Origin: Opisthocomus hoazin
Taxonomy: Eukaryota; Chordata; Aves; Opisthocomiformes; Opisthocomidae
Assembly: GCF_030867145.1 (NCBI RefSeq)
Contig: NC_134415.1
Coordinates: 8,844,417-8,908,416, forward strand
Direction: 5' to 3'
DNA: 64,000 nucleotides
Below the pieces are notes generated by a model. That model searched no databases. It was given only the letters and a program-made list of their open reading frames with translations, and was not told the origin of the DNA. Shown one piece after another: positions 49,401-61,080 of the stretch. Position 1 is the stretch's first letter; every line of letters begins with the position of its first letter. A program made the position numbers and the translations under genes.

Positions 49401-51204
49401 GCACAGCTTTCCTTTTCTCTAGGTGAGCTGGAGGAGGCAGCTCCCTTTCCACTTCAAGTTTGGCGTCAGAGTTCCATTTTGGCTCTCTTTCCACTATGAA
49501 CCTCCATTCATATGCTTGTCATTACCATCCACACAGTTCGTTTATAAAATTAAATTAAAGTAGTAAACAAAATACCAGATACTCCTCCTAAAGCTCCATC
49601 TATAAATATCTCCCCTGCCTACTCATGCTGTCTGATTAAGGGGCAGTAAGCAATTATTTAGAGAACCTAAACCAGGTCAGATTCCATTAAGATAGGCACT
49701 TTTTTGAAAATGGGGATATTTGATTCAGCTTCCTGTTTCATAGGTAAAAAGCCCAGCTCTCAGAATGCACACTGATGAAGCTGAAGCCCCCTACTTTGAC
49801 ATTTTCAGAATTAAAAGGTCAGATTTTTCATTCTGACATATTTTTTTATGCAAAATGAACTAACAGAACCTACCCAAAGCAAATTTTGAAATACTTGCCC
49901 CTTATAGAAGAATGTGGGTTTATTCCTATTTGGATTTAACTTGAATTTTTTTGATCTCTCAGACTAGCTGAGAGACACTATGGTTTTAGCTGTTGGTTCC
50001 TTGGAACAGCGACGACATTTTTGTTTTATTTGATTTGTTGTGAAAGTACTAAGTTTACCTATGTACCAAGTAAACATGAAAAAATAAACAGTACCTTTGC
50101 AGCAGTGGCTAGCTATGTTTTGAGCAAATCCAGTTATTTTATGAAAAAACTTAATATCCTCCTGTCAGCATTCTAGAAAATCTGGGTAGACTTCCCTTTG
50201 ATTTCCAGAAATCTAGGCATGGATCTGACTCCAGTCCTAATCCACAGTGTGATCAGATACTCTTTGTCATCATAATGCCTCAGTTTTTATTTTGTGACAC
50301 AAGCACTCTGGCCCATGTTATAGGATGAGGGCCAACAAATAAAATGTGGCTTTGAATTAGTCCCTCCGTGCATGAAGCCACCAGCAGCTATAAGGCTCAC
50401 CTATACTGCGCAGCGGGGAGTGGTGCGGTACCATCTGGCTTCACCCACAGAGATCCCCAGACGAGGCAGTGCGGAGGAAAGGCACGAAGCTGGTTGCAAT
50501 GTCTTCCTCTAATGCAGTGGTGCGTAAAAGGTCATGGGTCTTGTCAGTGCAGGAGAGCTCTTTACACAGGAGGCAGCTCCTGGTTCAGACCATTACAGCT
50601 TTACATGTAGACTTCTGGGACTCTTCTGACTTCTTCCTGCTTTTCCTCTAGGAACTTCTCCCGTGCTGTGTATTGTGAATAAGAAGAAATGGTTTTACTG
50701 ACTTCAAAAGTTTATATAGTCATTTAGGTGATTGAAACTGGACATGTATCACAAACTACATAAGACTACCCAGCTAAAAAAATGAACCACACAAATTACA
50801 CTAGTGTACACATAATGTGTGCACGCATGAAATATTTGGTTTTGTAATTGCTGTTTGATATTGTCTGAGAGTATGCTAGGAGAATGCTCATCTGCACTTG
50901 AACAAAAAAGTCGAGGCATAGCATTCAACAGCATTTGCCTCATTCTGTAGATGGAAAGATTGTAGCAACCTTGAGAATATTTGCATTGAGCAGGTGAAAA
51001 GCGTGTGGTTCTGACTTTGCTCTTTGCTGCTTAGGTTTGGAATTTTTTGTTTAGACTGTTTATCTTACAGTATGTACATCAATTTTAGGAAGTTCAGCTT
51101 GCATGTTGCAATCCTAATTTGAATTTGGAACCTTAGTGCTGCATTTATGAAGTCTTTCTGAGCTGATGGGTTGGTAATAGCTGTGCATGTTGGTATGTTA
51201 GAGA
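43459..51204. other. Intergenic, no gene seen
   Basis: No exon, RNA gene or mobile element recognised apart from the 49-base duplication at 44024. Muscle enhancers of ACTN2 could lie here but nothing in the sequence marks one clearly. Confidence 0.65.
44024..44119. repeat. 49-base tandem duplication
   Basis: Two adjacent copies beginning cctgactttcaccactggta, offset 49 bases, with few differences between them. Intergenic; not part of a repeat family I recognise. Confidence 0.9.
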
Positions 51205-51984
51205 GGCTGAGGTCAAGTATGAGGTCCTGCCGGGTCCTGCACTTCGATCACAACAACCCCATGCAATGCTACAGGCTTGGGGAGGAGTGGCTGGAGAGCT
51301 GCCCAGTGGAAAAGGACCTTGGGGTGCGGGTTCACAGCCGGCTGACCATGAGCCAGCAGCGTGCCCAGGTGGCCAAGAAGGCCAGTGGCATCCTGTCTTG
51401 GATCAGGAATAGCGTGGCCAGCAGGAGCAGGGAGGTGATGGTGCCCCTGTTCTGGACACTGGTGAGACCACACCTGGAGTACTGTGTTCAGTTCTGGGCC
51501 CCTCACTACAAGAAGGACATTGAGGTGCTGAAGCGTGTCCAGAGAAGGGCAACGAGGCTGGTGACGGGTCTGGAGAACAAGTCTGATGAGGAGTGGCTGA
51601 GGGAGCTGGGGCTGTTCAGTCTGGAGAAGAGGAGGCTGAGGAGGGACATTATTGCTCTCTACAGCTACCTGAAAGGAGGGTGTAGTGAGGCGGGGGTTGC
51701 TCTCTTCTCCCAAGTAACTAGCGACAGGATGAGAGGCAATGGCCTCAAGTTGCATCAGGGGAGGTTTATATTAGATATCAGGAAAAATGTCTTTACTGCA
51801 AGAGTGGTCAGGCATTGAAACAGGCTGCCCAGGGCAGTAGTGGAGCCAGCATCCCGGGAGATGTTCAAAAAACGTGTAGATGTGGCACTTCGGGACATGG
51901 TTTAGCAGGTATGGTGGTGTTGGGCAGATGGTTGGACTTGATGATCTTAGAGGTCTTTTCCAACCTTAATGATTCTGTGTTCTT
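51205..51984 (+). mobile_element. CR1 LINE 3' fragment with a long open RT C-terminus
   Basis: A plus-strand CR1 whose ORF2 C-terminal part stays open for about 200 codons ([50 protein letters not shown]). The stop at the end is followed by the usual 3' region and one ATTCTGTG. Its 3' region (ggttggacttgatgatctta) marks a different subfamily from the copies ending ggtcccttccaacccctac. The catalytic RT part is missing. Confidence 0.92.
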
Positions 51985-52859
51985 CTAAATTGCATAGAGT
52001 TATGGGATAGAAGGTGACTTGGTGGAAAGCAGGGCTTTAGTTAGCGATACAAAGTGGAGGACGTGTGCTGTCTAGCTGTTAATTATTCTGATTATTCATT
52101 CACATTGGCTTAGAGACCTGTGGTTGCCTTTACTGAATGTAGTTCTCCCTTGTATCTGACTTTGCCTTTTGTGGCTTCCAAAAGCTCAGCTTTGGTGAGC
52201 ATTTTCTTTTCATAAAGAAGGTTGGAGTTGGATCCAGTGTGGACACTGCTAGAGAGGATGACCTTGGCTGGTGATAGGTGCAGGCATTAATGACAGGCTA
52301 GATGAAGAGTGTGATAAACATGCCAGTTCCCAGAAGAAACATTGTCTCCAGGGCAACTGACAGGATAGGACAGGGGAGATTCGGGACATGCTTGCCAGGA
52401 TGCTTGATCCCAGTGGTGTCTTTTCAGATTTTACCCTATGGAAAGCATGGGTAAATGGTTCCTGTCACATGTTTATAAAGTTACTGGTGCCACAAACCTT
52501 TGTGTGTGCCTGCTTTGGGGATGCATGGAGCACGTTTCTCAGATGAGAGAGACAGATGTTGCTTTTCTAAGTTGTGCTTCCACACTTTCTGTTTGAACTC
52601 CAGACTGAATCGCCCCTGGAAATTGTTTTGTCTCTTGGGTGTCCTTGTCTGTGCTGGCTCTTGGGATCCTGAATCTGAAAAGGAAAGTGGGAAGTGACTC
52701 CAGGGGCCACGCAGGCTTCAGACTAAGGATAAACAGTGTCATACTCCACCGGCAAATCACAGCCCGGTCCGGAGAAGCAGAAACACACCTTAGTACAAGC
52801 TAAAAAGAAGAGGCAGGTGTTCTACCGAATCGTGAGGAAAGGCGGGCAGAGCACTCACC
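51985..52859. other. Upstream flank of ACTN2 CpG island
   Basis: Ordinary-composition DNA between the CR1 at 51205 and the GC-rich promoter. No gene recognised. Confidence 0.6.
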
Positions 52860-52950
52860 TTACGGGGGTGAGTTCCCGCCGCCCCCCGACCCCTCCGCAA
52901 GCGGCCGCGCTGCCCTGTGCAGAGACTGTGCGGCGGGCCCCGCCCCAGCC

Positions 52951-53168
52951 CCACCCCACCCCACCTGGCCCCGCCCCTGCCCGTCCCGTCTGAGGGCGCC
53001 CCGCCCCGCCCCAACCGGCCCCGCCCCGCCCCGCCCGGCCCCGCCCCACCCCACCTGGCCCCGCCCCTGCCCGTCCCGTCTGAGGGCGCCCCGCCCCACC
53101 CGGCCCCGCCTCGCCCCGGCCCGGCCCCGCCCCGCCCCGCCCCGTCCCGTCTGAGGGCGCCCCGCCGC
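52951..53168. repeat. GC-box minisatellite in ACTN2 promoter
   Basis: The unit containing cccgtcccgtctgagggcgc occurs three times, starting near 52980, 53070 and 53141, with spacings of 90 and 71 bases. The first two units are close copies. The unit is made of ggccccgcccc blocks, so the minus strand carries many G runs (G-quadruplex potential). Confidence 0.88.
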
Positions 53169-53197
53169 CGGGAGCGGGGCTGGAGCCGCCGCCGCGC

Positions 53198-53208
53198 CAC
53201 GTGACGTC
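53198..53208. promoter_or_regulatory. Overlapping E-box and CRE-like element (CACGTGACGTC)
   Basis: CACGTG (53198-53203) overlaps TGACGTC (53202-53208) about 10 bases upstream of a weak TATA-like ATAATAA. Factor binding is inferred. Confidence 0.55.
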
Positions 53209-53233
53209 CCGGCGGGGATAATAAGCCGCAGCG

Positions 53234-53473
53234 ATGAGCCCCGCCGGGCTTCTCCGGAGGGTCAGCCGCTGGGACCCGCGTCAGCAGCAACGAGAGAGGG
53301 CCAGGGAGACAGGGAGGGCGCGAAGGGCACGCAGGTCAGAACCTACCCGGCAGTTTCAGCCTCTGCGCTCAGCAAGACTCGTCCATATTCGCTCCCTGTC
53401 ACCTTGGAAAAAGGAAAAAAGAAAGAAAGAAAGAAAGACACTGCTACCTACAACCCATCAGCAAGTAAACTAA
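53234..53473 (+). other. Possible upstream ORF in ACTN2 leader (79 codons)
   Basis: ATG at 53234, stop at 53471-53473, 69 bases before the ACTN2 ATG and in another frame. The product would be Arg-rich with no recognised domain. It only counts as a uORF if transcription starts upstream of 53234; a start set by the TATA-like element would exclude the ATG. Confidence 0.35.
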
Positions 53474-53542
53474 GCTTAAAAAATTACACATATATTCAAA
53501 CATAGTAGAAGCCACAGCAGCTGAAGCTGATCCCCGGGTAGC

Positions 53543-53677
53543 ATGAACAGCATGAACCAGATAGAAACAAACATGCAGTACACCTACAACTACGAAGAAG
53601 ATGAGTACATGACCCAAGAAGAAGAATGGGACAGGGACCTGCTCCTGGACCCAGCATGGGAGAAACAGCAGAGGAAG
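53543..53677 (+). CDS. ACTN2: ACTN2 (alpha-actinin-2) coding exon 1, residues 1-45
   Basis: Alpha-actinin-2 is the striated-muscle actin cross-linker of the Z-disc; it forms an antiparallel dimer with an N-terminal actin-binding domain of two calponin-homology domains, four spectrin repeats and C-terminal EF hands. This exon gives only the N-terminal tail up to the first CH domain: [20 protein letters not shown], then [20 protein letters not shown] and KQQRK. It matches the avian ACTN2 N-terminus as I recall it; the next exon should begin TFTAWCNSHLRK in phase 0. Two in-frame ATGs (53543 and 53552) both have A at -3; mammals use the equivalent of the second. The junction reads AAG|GTCTGG, a weak donor. 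The remaining exons lie beyond the window. The gene is head to head with HEATR1, as in human 1q43. Confidence 0.96.
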
Positions 53678-53684
53678 GTCTGGA

Positions 53685-53690
53685 AATAAA
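53685..53690 (+). promoter_or_regulatory. AATAAA polyadenylation hexamer just inside ACTN2 intron 1
   Basis: A canonical hexamer lies 8 bases after the exon 1 donor and is followed by a GT-rich stretch (gtgatgtgtgtctgt). Read-through of the donor meets TAA at 53687-53689 after three codons. Use of the site is inference. Confidence 0.4.
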
Positions 53691-56600
53691 GTGATGTGTG
53701 TCTGTATCGGTGCTGCTGTGGGGAGTGACGTCCGCTCCTACTGCCATGCTGCACCTGGAATTGCCGGGGCTATGCAGTGAGGGGTTGGAATTTTGTAAGA
53801 GAATGTATTTTACATCATATAAAGCATGTATATAATATATGTTAGCTATGCCATATTTTAAGGATAAAGCGTTCACTTTTTGGATTCTTAAGTGAAACCT
53901 GTGTAAGATGACACTATGGGAGTTGGGTTTTTTATATTGCACTGGAAATACTCTGTCAGTACCTCTAGATTTATGTATTAGTATTTCAGTAATTTTTAAC
54001 TTCACTTCCTGGGTCTTCCTGTTGGAAAGTAGGCTGAATTGATGTGTGTGCCTGATTGCTTTTCAAAACCAGTAAATTGCAATGATAAACAGCGAGATGA
54101 ATGAAATGTTTCAAAATTGGTATGCAAAAAAAGTTTGCAGTCTTTCTGAGAGGGGACCGAGAAATTGCTTTTGAAATTGTGATCCTGCGGGTCAGCTCTG
54201 ATTAGAATTTACTCTTCATTCTGACTGAATGATCTGACAAGATCAGAATGATCTCAAAGGTTGCCTGGAAGTGTTATCTGGGCTAGATTTGGAAAACTGT
54301 GGTTCATGATTAGGTTCCCACGTACCAATTGACTGTCCGGGAAAAAATGGGTCTGTAAATTCCTCGGAATGTACCGTTGCAGGGGAAATGCTTCTTGCCT
54401 TCTAGGTGTAAGAAAGCTATTACACCAGCAAGTACGGCCCACGCTCTTTTTCTGAACAGTGGCAGAGATTATAATCCCATCAGCAGTCTTGTCAGTGGTC
54501 TGGTACTTTAGTAATATTTGCAGTATCTAATTTCAGAACACTTGAGTTTTAAGCAGTATAGGGAAAAGAGAGATGAAATGTTGTAAAATCTTTGTTACTT
54601 CCTAATTTAAGAAGTGATGCTGAAGTCACTGCTGACAGATCTGGGATTAAAAGGTTATCTGCTTGTTAAACGAATGAAAAAAAGGGGAGGAGAGAGAAGC
54701 AGTGCTGTAGACAAAAAGTTTGAATATGCTTTTCGGTATAGGTGAGCAGCTTGCCTCAAAAACTTAAATAGAAATTTCCAGCTAATATCTGATGACAGAG
54801 GCTGGCCCACTGTTACAGCCACAGCTTCTATAAAAGCTACCCTAGAAAACCAAGAGCTGTTAGAATCGTTGGGGGCCATGGGTTTGCTTTTCCATTCAAA
54901 TCAGTAGAGCCAATATTTTCCTCTCAGTTTTTACTTGTAGCCTTCCTCCTTCTGTGAGTTTTAGCTGGTTTTGTTCATTTTCCTGCATTCACACCTGTTC
55001 GGATCCCGCTGTACGAGTGTAGCGGGGGAAGTTCTGGGCTAGGTTGAAGTTCACTTTTCTTGATGTATCAGCTGCTGCAACTCCTAACCAAATATTAAGC
55101 TGTACTCGCCAGCACTGACGTGTTTTATTTTGACACTCTTTAGATAGTGAACTACTCTTTTATGTTTTATAATGAGAGTGGAAATGAGCTTAGTGCTTAA
55201 GTGCGTTCGTGATTTGAAACTGCTCAGCCATAACAGGTCGTAGTTACACCTGAATAGGATTCAATTGTCCAGCATTTCAGAGAATGCTGTTTTCAACCTA
55301 AAGGAACAGTGGACAGGTTGCTAGACAGTCAGCACTCTAATGCAGTTTTCCTACAATGCAGATAAATGGTAAAAAATAAAGAGAAATTTGATTCTGTAGG
55401 CCTTCTTATGTTTACAGTGTATCTCTGACTGTTGCAGAAAAGTGGAGAGTAGTTAAAGACCCCATAGCAAATTTTTTGTTTCCATTCCTCCAAGCAGACA
55501 GCGCTTCAGTAGGAAGTCAGGTTTCCACACTGATGAATTAAAGCAGACTGCTTTACCATAGAGTCGAGAGTTTGTGGCTTCATTACTTTATGTTGCCAGT
55601 TCCTAGGGCTTAGTTTTAATATTAAAGTTGGTAGCATGTTTAAATAAAATCTGGGAGAGGGGATCCTCATTGCTTGTCTTGGAAAGGAGTCTGAGTTTAT
55701 TCTTACATGAAAAACAAGTACTTGCATGATAAAGGACCCGGTAAAATTTGTAAAATTTCAAGGCTTCTGTCATTTTCTAATTGGTGCTGAGACAGTTGCA
55801 GAAAATGCTTTCTTTATTTCCTTATTTATTAGGAGAAGATTGCAGATATATGGGCACAGATCTTTGTTCAAACTCATAATATAATATTGAGAAGTGATCT
55901 CAGTGGAGCCCTGGCAGTTGGCAGCATATATCTTCTATTAGACAGTCTTGGAACAAACCAAAAATAAATGCCATTGTTTCTATTGTGGGCTGCCCTCTCC
56001 AGACTTGCCATTTCAGTGATATGCCTGGTATGAGATCTGTCAACAGATGCTGGTAACGCAGGATGACGTCTATAGGATTACAATGGATGTGACGCCTAAT
56101 TATAACCATGGTTCATAGAGTATTATGGTCTGCTGTAATCCAGGCTTCTTGGTGGCTGCAGATGTCAGAATAAATATGAAGAAAGGAGGCTCAGTAGTAG
56201 CCCAGCTCTGTCTCTCTGAATGTGAACACCAATTTAAATGCTTTGACTGGGGTAACATTTAGCCTGTGTCAAATCAAGAAAATGCAGGAATTTGACCATT
56301 TGCTGCATTAGACACTATTGGTAAAAACTTAAACAGGATCATATGGTTGGAAATTTCAGGTAACAACTTCAAAGAAAGATTAAATAACAAAATAAATGTA
56401 TTTTGGATGGACATGCTGTTTTTGGTAGGAACTAATTAGAGAATTACAGCCTTGGTGTCTTTTGAACATGTGGATGGGAACCATGAGATTGGAAACTTTT
56501 GAAATATGCTGCTTGACCCAGTACACTTCCACTGGCCATGTGCGGCCCACGCGCATCAACAGCAGTTGAAAGGTCTATGAAAGTGGCCCCTAGTTTCTTC

Positions 56601-57233
56601 ACTACTATGTGGCAATCAAAAAGTATTGGAAATCCAAAAGTCTGCCGGCAGGGAGTGGGATTCTCTTCTACGCTCTGCTCTGTAACCTTAGGCAAGATCA
56701 GCTCAGCTCAGACCTTGGTTTTCCCACTGGTAGAAAGAGGACAGCAGTGATATTTGTGACTACTGACGGAAGTGGTTGGTTCTATGGTATGTCAGACTAG
56801 TGGTTAGCTGTCTTTCAGTCCCTACCCTGCCGGACTGGAGTGGAAGTAAAAGTCATACTAGCTCACAGCGGAAGACTTAAAACTACGAAGTTATAAATTT
56901 TAAGCTACCTCTTATGTCAATGATAAATTTATATCTTAGGTTTCCAAAAAAAGTTTAACAAACTCCATGAACCTTTTAGTTTTCACTAGCCTGTGTCTCA
57001 ATATAGCTAAAAGAAACACAGGAAAACATGGTGTCTCTTACCTTAGGAAACCAAGCACAATGATACTACTCAAAATGTAGATGTATTGTTTGCAGCGTGT
57101 TTGAACTGCCAACGCTACTAAGTGAGCTCTGTGTTAAATAGTGCTCTTCATTATATGTAGCTTTAGTTATAGATACTTTATGATAGGAATGTGCTTTTTT
57201 AAACTTTGACATGAAATGTGGTTTGTTAGTTTT

Positions 57234-57411
57234 TCACAGAATCACAGAATGGCAGGGGTTGGAAGGGACCTCTGGGGATCACCCAGTCCAACTCCCCTGG
57301 CGAAGCAGGGTCACCCCGAGCAGGCTGCACAGGACCGCGTCCAGGCGGGGTTGAATATCGCCAGAGAATGAGACTCCACAGCCCCTCTGGGCAGCCTGGT
57401 CCAGGACTCTG
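57234..57411 (-). mobile_element. CR1 LINE short 3' fragment in ACTN2 intron 1
   Basis: The + strand reads tcacagaatcacagaatggc then ggttggaagggacctctggg. It is about 180 bases long and 5' truncated, of the same subfamily as the copies at 32917 and 34936. Confidence 0.9.
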
Positions 57412-60400
57412 AAGGAGTTTCAAGGAAGCAGAAGCTTCGGCTTCTTAAGCCTTCAGGATAGAGAAAAGATCTGAAGGTTGTGAAACAGGTGTAATCCCTT
57501 CTTCAGGACAGTTACATTGCATTGTAAAGCACTAAACTGGCTCCATATATTTTGTACATGTCTTCTCCAGTCATTCAGACGTGTCTGTGGCACTGATGCA
57601 AAAACACACGTAAGGAAAGAACTGGAAACATACTCCTTGTCTTACTGATATTATTACAGATGAATGATCTTATTCTAACTTGCTGTATGGCCCTGACGCC
57701 ACCGCTTTGTTAATGTGGAAGAGTTTTAATATAGGTGTCAATGCAATTTCTGACCATTTAGATGTTTTTTACACTGGTATAGAGTAAACAAGAAGACTTG
57801 GGATATTTGTTTACCTTGACATTGCACTGTTTGTGAATGGATATCTTCTTGACGACACTGAATGCTGTGCATGAGTGAGGACTTCAGGAAAGAAGCTGTG
57901 TCTTTCCAGTCTTCAGCAGTACATATCAGATTTCATTTTCACTGTGACCTATAAGGATTTGTCTGCATTACCTGCTTTGGCTGGTAATACAACTCCTGTT
58001 GTCCTTGCAAATAAAAAAACCCCACGCATTTGCGTATGGCAAATTATTTGGAAGAAGCCACCAGGACTATGAATTATGGACAGCATCCTTCTTTTTCTAG
58101 TGTTCCTGCAACTTCCTTAGGCTCAGCAGATTTGAGAGGTTCATTGCAGCCTGAAAGAGAAGTTGACCTTGTGTTCAGTCTGACTTCAGTGTCTATAAAT
58201 AGAGTTAAAGTCAGTGTCCCAGATTCGCTCTGAAGTTTCTGTGCTCTTCTATGGATGGAATCTAAATTGATTTCTTATCACAAACCTCTTCCTGGAAGAA
58301 GCCTACTGGTGAGTGAGAAGACGGATGAAGTAGTGTAAGGAAACAGCTTCATTCTTCAACCAGGAAGAGGAGAGAAATAACCAAGCTTGAATGAATGAAA
58401 AAGAAATTTAAGGCAGAAAAATGTTGGCAGGAGAAGCTGGATGCCACCAGCAAAATTCAGTACTATAGAATCACTACTCATGGACTTGCAGGCTACAAAT
58501 TGAAGTCATTGTCATGGAGAATGTAGCATTATCTACAGTGTGCACAGGGCATTCCAGCCTAGGTCTTGCTCTTTTACTGAAATTATCTGGAAATAATCAA
58601 AGTTGGGGTTTTGGGTGTGTGGGTTTTTTTTGGGGTGTGTATTTTTGTATTTTTTTGTGTTGTTCTTTTTTTTTTTTTCTTCTACACCATGCAAAATTCT
58701 TTCCTTGAATAGTCAGCCTTTGGGTTAAGCTCCCATAGCACACAGAGAAACCATCCATCTCTCGAGGGTTTTTAATGAAGTGACACTTTTTGCCCATGTG
58801 GAATGCCAGTGGGATTGTTGAGAAGGACAGAGATTCCCTTCTGCAAGTGAGCAACAAGAACAGGGTCTGGATGAGAACCAGCAGTGAATGTAGGAGGCGT
58901 GAGGGAGGCAAAAGGTACACTTCTTTCTAAGAGAGGATCAGCCTGCTCATTACTTATTCCTAGTACTTACCTGTTAACAGTTGGACACTTCTTATGAAGG
59001 TGGTCCTTAGCTTTAGGACTAATTTCAGGAGGGGATTTAATTTTTTAGGAGGACAGTCTTCCAGAGTCAAAAGCAGAATGACAGTCAGTGGAAAAATCAT
59101 GTGCTATGCGGAGTCTTACATTGCAATTCTCTGCCTCCCTTACCTTCTATGTGCAGAATTAGGATGACTTAGGTATCTTAGAAATTCTGTAGGTTGAAAT
59201 GCAGGATTTTCTATTACTGCTGATAGTTAGAAAATCAAACAATTTCACTATTTTAGACTTTTTTTTTTCTAGTCACAGCCAGTACTGTGACTGTCTTCCA
59301 TAGAAGAACAATGTCTTGCCAAATGATATGTGCTGCTGTAGATGCAAAGCATGCCTTCTGCTAACATGAAGTTTCTCCTCCAGGTGCATCAAGAATTTCC
59401 TTTTCAAATAGTGGATGCCAAAACCTCTGGTATTAAGAACACACACATAAAACGTCTCTTGTTTCCTTTTAAATCCTGGGGGCTCTTTAAGTGCCCTTAG
59501 TGGTAGATGTCCCCATATAGGGTCTGACTCAGAACTCGGTAGTCAATGGATGGACTTCATTTTTTTTCTGCCATGGCATGTCTTGATTTTTCAGCATCTA
59601 CTATAACTGTCCTAAGTATTAGACACTGATGAAACAGAAGGACATGGAGTCGCAGTTTCTCTAGTCCCATGAAGTGTTGCCATGAGGATAGAGGGACTCT
59701 ATATAGAAATATGGGATGTGTTTATGGCTTGTGCTGTACAGTTGGCCTCTTAGAGTTTAGTGCTTGTTAAGATAGTAACGTTAAATTCCTCTTGCTGTTA
59801 CTTGCATGGAATGGTGCTTAAGAGGAGCATGCTGAAAGGATAGAGGAACGATCATATTTTGTCAGTGTGCTTCATATTCTGTCTTGGAAACTGTCAATAA
59901 GGGGTGCAGCTAAAGAGGGCCCTGAATAATGTGGTGCTGGTCTACGAAGGAAAATTCAGAGAAAGCTACTATGAAATTCACCTAACTAGAAATGTTTATG
60001 GAGGTAGTTTTTTCAAATGGGAAGATTTTCTTATTAAGTGGGAGAAATCAATATGTTACTCAATATTATATTTTCTATTTAAACTCAAACGTCCCTCTCA
60101 ATGTTGACCTATTCCTGGCTCTGTATGCTTTTGTTAGTGTTGTCAAATGGGTATTTCCTGCAGTCCCAGTTCAGCTGTGAATTGCCACTCACTCCCAAAT
60201 ACCTGCCAGCAACGGAACTGTATGGTTATGAAAAGAAATTATAAGAACCATTTTATAATGGTAAAGAAAGGCTACCTCCTACCTGCACTCACAGATACAC
60301 ACTACAGCCTCCCCTGAAATTTGTATAGTAAAATGTCTGCAGACACACTGATCCGATTAGTAAGACAATAGGGATTGGAAGAAAGTATGGATCTAAGTGG

Positions 60401-61021
60401 GTTTCCATTAGCTGCAACCAAGGTGCTTAAGAGTTAAAGGAAAGCTGTGTGCTAAGCAGTGGACATTGCTATAATCTCTCGGGGGTGGGAGGTCTGCATC
60501 TTGCCGTGGATCTGTGTTTGGGTCACTGGAGAGCTGAAGAGAGAGACGTGGGAGGTGTTTGCTTGGAAGAGCACTGAGGGTCTTCAGCCCTGAGACTGAA
60601 GTAAATAGGAAATCCACGTTCATGCAGTTTGTAGCCCTGTGCAAGCAAAAGCAGGGCTCAGGTGTATTCTGTAAACTAGTGAATCCCAGTAAGAAAATAT
60701 CATAATTATGTCACCAGTTTCCAAATCAAACTAAGACAGCTCTGCAAGGTGAATTTTGACTGCTTTTTGCTGATGGGGTAACACTGTTCAAAATCTTCCA
60801 CCAAAGCCCTTCTGTTCTCTTACAAGTAAGACAAAAGGGGTTTAATCCTTATGATGGAAAAATTGGATACCAAATGTCTAACATAAATTTAATCACATCC
60901 ATCAAATGATGTTTAGTTTAGGTAGTGATTTCTGTCTTGCACTGTACAGTTCTGTTGAATTAATTTCAGTGAGACTGAGCATTAGCGTTTTCTGTAGTTA
61001 TGAATGGTGAATACTATTTAG

Positions 61022-61080
61022 TAGTTGCTAGTATTGGTAGCAATGGTAGTATTTTAGTTGGTAGTATTGGTAGTATTTTA
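61022..61080. repeat. Short imperfect TTGGTAGTAT-type repeats
   Basis: Several imperfect units of ggtagtat(t/ttag) in ACTN2 intron 1. Confidence 0.6.

Larger units (their letters stand above)
52860..53542 (+). promoter_or_regulatory. ACTN2: ACTN2 CpG-island promoter and 5' leader
   Basis: A sharp CpG-rich block (about 52860-53300) directly upstream of ACTN2 exon 1. It holds dense GC boxes (ccgccc), a composite CACGTGACGTC element and a weak TATA-like ATAATAA at 53218-53224. If that TATA is used, transcription would start near 53245-53255, giving a leader of about 290 bases. An open reading frame of 79 codons starts upstream of the main ATG (listed separately). Confidence 0.8.

Noticed and set aside
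51213..51755. 180-codon minus-strand frame
   Set aside because: Antisense of the CR1 RT C-terminus at 51205-51818.
52790..53290. 166-codon minus-strand frame in the ACTN2 promoter
   Set aside because: It is a Gly/Arg repeat created by the GC-box minisatellite read in reverse.
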